A stretch of 64,000 nucleotides of DNA from Rhizobium giardinii bv. giardinii H152 (lineage in GTDB: Bacteria; Pseudomonadota; Alphaproteobacteria; Rhizobiales; Rhizobiaceae), in contig NZ_KB902635.1 of the NCBI RefSeq assembly GCF_000379605.1, forward strand, positions 20,592 through 84,591. Direction: 5' to 3'. The position numbers and the translations under genes were made by a program. Positions 57,827 to 64,000 of the stretch are shown in pieces. Below the pieces are notes generated by a model. It was not told where the DNA came from and ran no database searches. It worked only from the letters and a program-made list of their open reading frames with translations. Each line of letters begins with the position of its first letter. Position 1 is the stretch's first letter.

Positions 57827-59134
57827 TTATTCGTAGCGCAGAGCCTGAACCGGGTCGAGGCGCGAGGCGCGCCAGGCCGGAAAGATCGTGGCGAGGAAGG
57901 ACAGGCTGATCGCCATGGCGACGACCGAGATGGTCTCGCCGGGGTTCATGTCGGCCGGAAGCTGGCTGAGGAAGTAGAGTTCGGGGTTGAACAGCGTCGT
58001 GCCGGAAATCCACGAAAAGAACTGCCGGATTGATTCGACGTTGAGGCAGACGATGACGCCGAGAAGAACACCCGCGAGTGTGCCGACGATGCCGATCGCC
58101 GCGCCCGTCATGAAGAAGATGCGCATGATCGAACCGGAGGAGGCGCCCATGGTGCGCAGGATGGCGATGTCGCTGCCCTTGTCCTTCACCAGCATGATCA
58201 GGCCGGAGACGATGTTGAGTGCCGCCACCAGAACGATCAGCGTCAGGATCATGAACATGACGTTGCGCTCGACCTGAAGGGCCGAAAAGAACGTCTTGTT
58301 GCGGTCGCGCCAGTCGCTGATCAGCACCTGCCGGCCGGCGGCATCCTCGATCGGCTGGCGCAGCTCGTCGACCAGATCCGGATTGGTAACGAAGAGTTCT
58401 ATCGACTGGGCGATGCCTTCGGCGTTGAAGTAAAGCTGTGCTTCCTCAAGCGGCATGAAGATGATCGACGCGTCATATTCCGACATGCCGATCTCGAAGA
58501 TCGCCGAGACGGTATAGGATTTGACGCGCGGGTTGACGCCCATCGGCGTGACGTCGCCCTCGGGCGCAACCAGCGTGATGGTGCCGCCGGCGGTGATGCC
58601 GAGCTGTTCGGCCATGCGTGAGCCGATGGCAACGCCGGTTCCGGCCGCGTAGCCGACAAGATCGCCGGACTTGATGTGGTCGGAGATGGATTTCATCTTG
58701 CCGAGATCGTCGGCCCGCAAGCCGCGAACCAGAGCGCCCGTGCCGGCCCCGCCCGGACCGGAGGCGAGCGTCTGGCCCTCGATCATCGGGATCGCCATGG
58801 TGACGCCCTTGACCCCGGCAAATTTCGTCGCCAGGTCCGCATAGTTGTCGAGCGGCCCGTCGAGCGGCTGCACGATCATGTGGCCGTTGATGCCGAGAAT
58901 GCGCGAGATGAGTTCGGTGCGAAAGCCGTTCATCACCGCCATGACGATGATCAGCGTCGCCACGCCGAGCATGATGCCGATGAAGGAAAAGCCGGCGATC
59001 ACCGAAATGAACGCTTCCTTGCGCCGCGACCGCAGATAGCGCCAGGCCACCATGCGCTCGAACGTGGAAAACGGACGGCTCGATGGCGGCTGGACCGCCA
59101 CGGCCTTCTCCTGCTCTAGCGTGGTGGCGCTCAT
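57827..59134 (-). CDS. lolC: Lipoprotein-releasing ABC transporter permease (LolC/E)
   Basis: The 435-residue permease has one N-terminal helix (about 50-70), a large periplasmic MacB-like domain, and three C-terminal helices. Typical LolC/E stretches are RRKEAFISVIAGFSFIGIMLGVATLIIVMAVMNG split across the first helix and FPAWRASRLDPVQALRYE at the C-terminus. Alphaproteobacteria often use a single permease type as a homodimer, so LolC/LolF naming is uncertain. The start is ATG 59134, 10 bp downstream of proS. Confidence 0.92.
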   Translation of the reverse strand: MSATTLEQEKAVAVQPPSSRPFSTFERMVAWRYLRSRRKEAFISVIAGFSFIGIMLGVATLIIVMAVMNGFRTELISRILGINGHMIVQPLDGPLDNYADLATKFAGVKGVTMAIPMIEGQTLASGPGGAGTGALVRGLRADDLGKMKSISDHIKSGDLVGYAAGTGVAIGSRMAEQLGITAGGTITLVAPEGDVTPMGVNPRVKSYTVSAIFEIGMSEYDASIIFMPLEEAQLYFNAEGIAQSIELFVTNPDLVDELRQPIEDAAGRQVLISDWRDRNKTFFSALQVERNVMFMILTLIVLVAALNIVSGLIMLVKDKGSDIAILRTMGASSGSIMRIFFMTGAAIGIVGTLAGVLLGVIVCLNVESIRQFFSWISGTTLFNPELYFLSQLPADMNPGETISVVAMAISLSFLATIFPAWRASRLDPVQALRYE

Positions 59135-59144
59135 CCCGGCTCCC

Positions 59145-60473
59145 TTATTTCGAAGCAGTCAGCTTGTTGATGGCAGCCTCGACGGTCAGCGTCTCGCGGG
59201 CGCCGGTCTTGCGGTCCTTGAGTTCCACCTCGCCGCTTGCGACGGAACGCGGACCGGCGATGATCTGGACCGGCACGCCGATCAGGTCGGCGGTCGCAAA
59301 TTTCGTGCCGGCGCGGTCGTCCTTGTCGTCATAGAGCGGATCAAGGCCGGCCTTGCCGAGCGCGCCATAGATGGTCTCGCAGGCCGTATCGCAGGCTGCA
59401 TCGCCGGATTTCATGTTGATCACGACTGCATCGAAGGGCGCGATCGAAGCCGGCCAGATGATGCCGTTCTCGTCATGCGAGGCCTCGATGATCGCCGGAA
59501 CGAGGCGCGTTGGGCCGATACCGTAGGAGCCCATGTGCACCGTGTGTTCCTTGCCGTCGGGTCCTTGCACCTTGGCGCCCATGGCTTCGGAGTATTTCGT
59601 GCCGAAATAGAAGATATGGCCGACCTCGATGCCACGCGCGGACACCTTCGCGGCGTCGTCAATGGCGTTGAAAGCAGCCTCGTCATGCATTTCGGAAGTC
59701 GCGGCATAGCGCGAGGTCCACTGGTCGAAGATCGCCTTCATGGCGGCCGCATCCCAGAAATCGGTATCTTCGGCCGGAATGTCGAAGTTCAGGAATTCCT
59801 TGTGGCAGAACACTTCCGATTCACCGGTATCGGCAAGGATGATGAATTCGTGGCTGAGATCGCCGCCAATGGGGCCGGTATCGGCTCGCATGGGAATGGC
59901 GCGAAGACCCAGGCGCGAAAACGTGCGCAGATAGGCCGCGAACATCCGGTTATAGGAATCGACGGCGCCTTCCCGGTTCAGGTCGAAAGAATAGGCGTCC
60001 TTCATCAGGAACTCGCGCGAGCGCATCGTGCCGAAGCGCGGACGGATCTCGTCGCGGAATTTCAGCTGGATATGATAGAGGTTGAGCGGCAGATCCTTGT
60101 AGGACTTGACGTAAGAGCGGAACACGTCGGTGATCATCTCTTCATTGGTCGGGCCATAGAGCATCGGCCGGTCCTGGCGGTCCTTGATGCGCAGCATTTC
60201 CTTGCCATAGGCGTCGTAGCGGCCGCTTTCCTGCCAGAGTTCCGCCGATTGCAGCGTCGGCATCAAAAGCTCGACGGCGCCTGCCCGGTTCTGTTCCTCG
60301 CGGATGATGGCATTGACCTTGTCGAGCACGCGCTTGCCGAGCGGCAGCCAGGTGTAGATCCCCGCCGACTGCTGCCGAACCATCCCGGCGCGCAGCATCA
60401 GGCGATGCGACACGATCTCCGCTTCCTTCGGGTTTTCCTTCAGAATGGGCATGAAAAAGCGGGACAGGCGCAT
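59145..60473 (-). CDS. proS: Proline-tRNA ligase, short form without editing domain
   Basis: The 442-residue class II synthetase charges tRNA-Pro. It begins [19 protein letters not shown], has motif 2 ([21 protein letters not shown]) and motif 3 ([16 protein letters not shown]), and a C-terminal anticodon-binding domain. At this length it lacks the INS editing insertion of the E. coli type, as is usual in alphaproteobacteria. ATG 60473 is chosen over 60497. It is upstream of lolCD on the same strand. Confidence 0.97.
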   Translation of the reverse strand: MRLSRFFMPILKENPKEAEIVSHRLMLRAGMVRQQSAGIYTWLPLGKRVLDKVNAIIREEQNRAGAVELLMPTLQSAELWQESGRYDAYGKEMLRIKDRQDRPMLYGPTNEEMITDVFRSYVKSYKDLPLNLYHIQLKFRDEIRPRFGTMRSREFLMKDAYSFDLNREGAVDSYNRMFAAYLRTFSRLGLRAIPMRADTGPIGGDLSHEFIILADTGESEVFCHKEFLNFDIPAEDTDFWDAAAMKAIFDQWTSRYAATSEMHDEAAFNAIDDAAKVSARGIEVGHIFYFGTKYSEAMGAKVQGPDGKEHTVHMGSYGIGPTRLVPAIIEASHDENGIIWPASIAPFDAVVINMKSGDAACDTACETIYGALGKAGLDPLYDDKDDRAGTKFATADLIGVPVQIIAGPRSVASGEVELKDRKTGARETLTVEAAINKLTASK

Positions 60474-60836
60474 GACGGGTTCCGGAACTTGATGCACTTC
60501 GCACTATCGTCGGATTCGGGCGAAATAACGTTGAGCGTGCAGCCCCTGCGCGCTCAACGAGCGCACCATCAGGCACTGCTGTTTGACTGTTTGTCGCGGC
60601 GCTCCGACCAGCCGATTCAGGAAGAAGGATTCACCGCGTTCAAGCGTTCATAGACGCTTCGCGACAGGAAGAAAACCCGTCATCTTCGCGAGCGCCACAG
60701 CTTGGAATGACCATACTTCGGATGCAGGAACCGTAGCCGGAAGGTGCGGCAAAAAGGCACGGTAATAACAGTAATCAGACGGAAGTTGTCAACGGAAAAA
60801 TTTTGCTCGACTGTAGCAAAAATGCAAAAAAATCAG
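60474..60836. other. Intergenic region upstream of proS
   Basis: These 363 bp lie between proS and the sRNA candidate and presumably contain the proS promoter, but I found no strong -35/-10 pair. A/T content rises from about 60780 onward. No ORF or repeat is convincing. Confidence 0.35.
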
Positions 60837-60865
60837 ATGACAACGCATAATGTTTGAGCTAGTTT
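60837..60865 (+). promoter_or_regulatory. Putative promoter of the proS-DUF1467 intergenic sRNA
   Basis: ATGACA (60837-60842), a 17-bp spacer and TAGTTT (60860-60865, the same -10 as rpmG) predict a start near 60872, which together with the terminator gives about 148 nt. Confidence 0.5.
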
Positions 60866-60871
60866 CGGCTC

Positions 60872-61020
60872 ACAAAAGAGGCAGGGAGATTAAATTCTTG
60901 TCGATTTCGCGGTCAAGTCTTGGGAGGATAAGATCTTAGGCGCGGTCATACGCAGCCACCGGTAACGGATAAGGATCACGCGATACTTTAAGAACAAGGC
61001 TTTCAGCCTTGTTTTTTTTT
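60872..61020 (+). ncRNA. Candidate small RNA between proS and DUF1467 (possibly the alpha-r45 family)
   Basis: No ORF covers this span. It ends in a textbook terminator: ACAAGGCT (60994-61001), loop TTC, AGCCTTGT (61005-61012), then T9. A promoter lies upstream (60837-60865). The predicted length of about 148 nt fits the 147-153 nt that I recall for alpha-r45 (Smr45C), a rhizobial sRNA at the proS/DUF1467 locus, from memory. Orientation is plus, opposite to both neighbouring genes, which rules out a 5' UTR. Confidence 0.6.
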
Positions 61021-61172
61021 GCTTTTCATAAATTCGAATCGCGAGAAAAAGGTGTTGACGCCTTAATCGTGTCAACTCTGTGGCACGTGCCTCAGCGGCA
61101 TCCGCGCGACCGTCCGTAAGCTGTCGCTATCGCAATAGCGGAAGTCGCAACGACACCACGACCGATCTGTTG

Positions 61173-61442
61173 TCAATAAAACTTTGGGGCGAACTGGGGA
61201 ATTGCGTCCAAACCGTAGCCCAGCCGCACCGACAGGATATACCACGCAAGGTGGATAATGGCGGCAAGCACCGACGTCAGCAGGAAAACACGCAACGCCC
61301 GGAAGCGCGCCGGCGCGCTCTCGACGCTGCCGGGCACCACCTCGTTCTCCTCGGCCTGGGTGCGCAGGCCGATCGGCAGGACGATGAACAGCGTCAGCCA
61401 CCAAATGATGAAGTAGATCGCAAAGATGGAAAAGATCGGCAT
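61173..61442 (-). CDS. DUF1467 family membrane protein
   Basis: The 89-residue protein has two helices (about 5-27 and 52-72) and the DUF1467 signature IYFIIWWLTLFIVLPIGLRTQ-like first helix, then a charged E-rich linker and RVFLLTSVLAAIIHLAWY. Function unknown; the family is alphaproteobacterial and sits with mce and rnj. 61021-61172 upstream of it contains an inverted repeat GTTGAC-N11-GTCAAC (61054-61076) but no gene. Confidence 0.88.
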   Translation of the reverse strand: MPIFSIFAIYFIIWWLTLFIVLPIGLRTQAEENEVVPGSVESAPARFRALRVFLLTSVLAAIIHLAWYILSVRLGYGLDAIPQFAPKFY

Positions 61443-61553
61443 CGTGGTCTCTCACTGCGAAGGACGCTGAACGAGCTCCCTTTGGCATTGTCTGTCGAGC
61501 AGTTTATACCGCTTTGCGGCCTGTGGGACAAACGCCCGGCTCGCGCCCTTCTG

Positions 61554-61958
61554 TCACACCTGCTCCAGTTCGATCAGCGTGCCGAAGAAGTCCTTGGGAT
61601 GGAGGAAGAGCACCGGCTTTCCATGCGCCCCGATCTTCGGCTGGCCGTCGCCGAGAACCCGGCCGCCCGCGGCAACAAGGCTATCTCGGGCTGCGATGAT
61701 GTCCTCGACCTCATAGCAGATATGGTGCATGCCCCCCGCCGGGTTCTTGGCCAGAAACGCCGCAATCGGCGAGTCTGATCCCAGCGGCTCCAGCAACTCC
61801 ACCTTGGTGTTTTCGAGCGTGACGAAAACGACGCTGACGCCATGCTCGGGCAGCGCATCCGGCGCGGTCACCGCGGCGCCGAGCACCGACCGGTATTTTG
61901 CGGCCGCCTCGGCGAGGTTTGGAACGACCAGAGCAATGTGGTTGACACGTCCGAGCAT
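61554..61958 (-). CDS. mce: Methylmalonyl-CoA epimerase
   Basis: The 134-residue vicinal-oxygen-chelate enzyme interconverts (R)- and (S)-methylmalonyl-CoA, linking propionyl-CoA metabolism to succinyl-CoA. Metal ligands are His7 (RVNHIALV), His78 or 79 (GGMHHICYE) and Glu130 (GTLIELEQ), with a typical length. ATG 61958 was preferred over the open frame to 62132. It follows rnj by 19 bp. Confidence 0.93.
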   Translation of the reverse strand: MLGRVNHIALVVPNLAEAAAKYRSVLGAAVTAPDALPEHGVSVVFVTLENTKVELLEPLGSDSPIAAFLAKNPAGGMHHICYEVEDIIAARDSLVAAGGRVLGDGQPKIGAHGKPVLFLHPKDFFGTLIELEQV

Positions 61959-61977
61959 GGTTTGCCTCTCGTGGCCG

Positions 61978-63645
61978 TCAGAGCTTGTTGATGAACACGG
62001 TGACGACCGGCTTCTTGCCCCAAACCTCATTGGCGGTGCCGCGAACCGCCCGTCGAACCGCTTCCTGTACCATGGCAAGATCCTTGCGCTTGCCGCGCGG
62101 TATGCTTTCGACGGCGCCAAGCACCGCATCATAGAGCGTGTCGCTCATATCCTCGCCCTCATCGTCGAATTCGGGAAGGCCGATGGCAACGACCTCCGGA
62201 TCGGCGTTGAAATCATACCGCTCGTCGAGCACGACATTGACCGACACATGACCGGCAAAGGACAGCTTGCGGCGTTCGCCGATACCCATCTCCTCGAAAT
62301 CGCCGATCAGGCCGCCATCCTTGTAGATACGCCCGTGCGGCGCCGTTCCGATCACCGTTGCCGGCCCCGGTGCCAGCCGCAGTATGTCGCCATTGCGCAC
62401 CCGCGGAACCGTCTTGATGCCGGATTGCAGGCCGAGTTCCGCCTGTGCGGTCAGATGCGCCGCCTCGCCGTGGACCGGCACGAGGATCTGCGGCCGCGTC
62501 CATTCATACATTTGCTGCAACTCGTGCCGCCGGGGGTGGCCGGAAACATGCACGAGGGCCTCGGAGTCGGTGACGATATGGATGCCCTGCTCGACGAGGC
62601 CGTTCTTGATATCGTTTATCGCCTTCTCGTTGCCGGGAATGGCGCGGGAAGAAAACACCACGGTATCGCCGGCCGTGAACGCGACGTTGCGCATCTCGTC
62701 CCGAGAAATCTTTGCCAGCGCCGCCCGGGACTCACCCTGGCTGCCGGTCAGGATCACCACGACCTTGTCGCGCGGGATATAGCCGAATTCGTCTTCGGCG
62801 ATGAACGGGTTCAGACCTTCCATAAGGCCGACATCGCGCGCCACGTCGCAGACACGCTTCATCGAACTGCCAAGCAGAAGGACTTCGCGACCGGCGGCGG
62901 CGGATGCCTTGGCGATCGAGCGGATGCGGCCGACATTGGACGAGAAAGTGGTGATCGCGACGCGGCCGGTGGCGTTCTCGATGATCTTGGTGAGGCTCGC
63001 CGAAACCTCTTCTTCCTGGGGCGATACGCCATCGCGCATCGCATTGGTGCTGTCGCACATCAGCGCCAGCACGCCCTCATCGCCGATCGCGCGGAACCGT
63101 GCCTCATCCGTCAGCGGACCAAGGGAAGGCGCATGATCGATCTTCCAGTCGCCGGTATGGACGATATTGCCGAGCGGCGTGCGGATCACCAGCGACATCG
63201 GCTCGGGGATCGAATGGTTGACGCCGACCGCCTCAATCTCGAACGGACCGACATTGATCCGGTCGCCCTGCTTGAAGATGGTGATGGGCACGTCGGCGCG
63301 CGTGCGCTCGTAGTTGCGTTTGGCATCAAGCATGCCATCGGTAAACGGTGATGCGTAGACGGGCACGTTGAGGCCAGGCCAGAGATCGGCGAGCGCGCCG
63401 TAGTGATCTTCATGGGCATGGGTGATGATGATGCCCTTGAGGTTTTTCCGCTCTTCCGCGAGAAAGCGGATATCCGGCAGCACCAGATCGACGCCGGGCA
63501 GCTCCGGCCCCGGAAAGGTGACGCCGCAATCGACCATGATCCACTGGCGGTTGGACGGCGCACCATAGCCATAAAGAGCCAGGTTCATGCCGATTTCCCC
63601 AACCCCGCCCAGCGGGAGGAAGACGAGTTCGTCTTGTTTGCTCAT
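61978..63645 (-). CDS. rnj: Ribonuclease J
   Basis: The 555-residue metallo-beta-lactamase/beta-CASP nuclease degrades RNA 5' to 3' and matures 16S rRNA. The zinc site HAHEDH lies at 76-81, with further ligands in IVHTGDWKIDHAP, the beta-CASP segment FSSNVGRIRS, and VSGHPRRHE. In Rhizobium/Sinorhizobium RNase J works with RNase E and processes 23S/16S ends. ATG 63645 is the usual N-terminus (MSKQDELVFLPLGG). Confidence 0.96.
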   Translation of the reverse strand: MSKQDELVFLPLGGVGEIGMNLALYGYGAPSNRQWIMVDCGVTFPGPELPGVDLVLPDIRFLAEERKNLKGIIITHAHEDHYGALADLWPGLNVPVYASPFTDGMLDAKRNYERTRADVPITIFKQGDRINVGPFEIEAVGVNHSIPEPMSLVIRTPLGNIVHTGDWKIDHAPSLGPLTDEARFRAIGDEGVLALMCDSTNAMRDGVSPQEEEVSASLTKIIENATGRVAITTFSSNVGRIRSIAKASAAAGREVLLLGSSMKRVCDVARDVGLMEGLNPFIAEDEFGYIPRDKVVVILTGSQGESRAALAKISRDEMRNVAFTAGDTVVFSSRAIPGNEKAINDIKNGLVEQGIHIVTDSEALVHVSGHPRRHELQQMYEWTRPQILVPVHGEAAHLTAQAELGLQSGIKTVPRVRNGDILRLAPGPATVIGTAPHGRIYKDGGLIGDFEEMGIGERRKLSFAGHVSVNVVLDERYDFNADPEVVAIGLPEFDDEGEDMSDTLYDAVLGAVESIPRGKRKDLAMVQEAVRRAVRGTANEVWGKKPVVTVFINKL

Positions 63646-63664
63646 TGAATGATTGCGCCTTGTT

Positions 63665-64000
63665 TTATCCGAAAAATACATCGCCGGCGGCGATGCGGTG
63701 GACCACGCCTGCACCCATGTCGAGCATCAGCCGGCCGTCTTCGTCTATGCCTTCGAACCGTCCGGAAAGCGAGCGGTCCGGCAGGTTGACCGTGATTTTC
63801 TGGCCTATGCCACCCGCCGCCGCCCGCCATTGGGCAATAATTTCGGCGATACCCTGCCCGCGGTTCCAAATGCTCAATACCTCGCCCATGCTGCGAAACA
63901 GGTGGGCAAACAATTCTTCCGGCGACACCGCCGCCCCTTCCGCCTGCAGGCATGTGACGGGATAGAGCCCGTGGTCGGGTGCCCGCGCGACATTGATGCC
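63665..64000 (-). CDS. birA: Biotin-[acetyl-CoA-carboxylase] ligase, C-terminal fragment (cut by window edge)
   Basis: The visible 111 residues, GINVARAPDH... to the stop, match the C-terminal part of BirA: the biotin-binding GINV strand, then a GRFEGIDEDGRLMLDMGAGVVH domain of the SH3-like type that ends at IAAGDVFFG. It biotinylates the AccB lysine (18964-19431). The gene begins beyond the right edge. There is no sign of a HTH region in the visible part. Confidence 0.9.
   Translation of the reverse strand, partial: GINVARAPDHGLYPVTCLQAEGAAVSPEELFAHLFRSMGEVLSIWNRGQGIAEIIAQWRAAAGGIGQKITVNLPDRSLSGRFEGIDEDGRLMLDMGAGVVHRIAAGDVFFG

Overview
The window is a GC-rich chromosomal segment of housekeeping type. 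It almost certainly comes from the alphaproteobacterial family Rhizobiaceae (Rhizobium/Agrobacterium/Ensifer group). Supporting signs are the NDUFA12-like complex I accessory gene and DUF2155 next to accBC-aat, an RNase E with an acidic insertion in its S1 domain, the pleD-divK pair, RNase J, GTTC-N7-GTTC type LexA boxes, a RIME-like palindromic repeat, and several protein families (DUF1467, DUF3572, DUF983, probable DUF6105) typical of Rhizobiales. No prophage, insertion sequence, CRISPR array or plasmid function is visible.

Layout. 1-6.8 kb: start of tuf, tRNA-Gly and tRNA-Tyr with a clear promoter, rlmB, small secreted and PhnA-like proteins, a divergent azoR/LysR pair, a YoaK-type membrane protein, tRNA-Thr and nadK. 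6.8-16 kb: prfB with a programmed +1 frameshift, mrcA, an amidase, then a long structured leader and rne. 16-25 kb: aminotransferase, a DsbA-like protein, aroQ-accB-accC-aat, DUF2155, NDUFA12, gatB. 25-30 kb: a frameshifted yjhX, two GNAT genes overlapping/adjoining gatA, gatC, a metallo-hydrolase, ruvX. 30-37.6 kb: a coupled pair of small membrane proteins, an AEC transporter, AidB-like protein, pyrB with a catalytically dead pyrC homologue, RIME-like repeat, plsY, dprA. 37.9-46 kb: topA-rnr-DUF983-NUDIX-MFS, rpmG, and an intergenic small RNA candidate. 46-52.6 kb: pleD-divK, DUF3572, HAD protein, dinB under a LexA box, an L,D-transpeptidase. 52.6-64 kb: dnaE, an SOS-controlled 28-residue membrane peptide, lolDC, proS, a second small RNA candidate, DUF1467, mce, rnj and the end of birA.

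Themes. Translation and RNA turnover dominate (tuf, tRNAs, rlmB, prfB, gatCAB, proS, rpmG, aat, rne, rnr, rnj), with envelope synthesis (mrcA, amidase, L,D-transpeptidase, plsY, lolCD, accBC) and cell-cycle signalling (PleD, DivK). DNA damage response appears twice: dinB and the unannotated 28-residue ORF both carry alphaproteobacterial LexA boxes.

The most novel observation is that peptide (56242-56328, minus). It has a sigma70-like promoter overlapped by three GTTC half-sites at 11-bp period, a good ribosome site and a single hydrophobic helix. By size, topology and regulation it resembles the SOS division inhibitor class known from Caulobacter (SidA), but homology cannot be judged here. 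Other points of interest are the dead dihydroorotase homologue, the 7-nt deletion in yjhX, the long hairpin-rich rne leader, and two probable trans-acting sRNAs.
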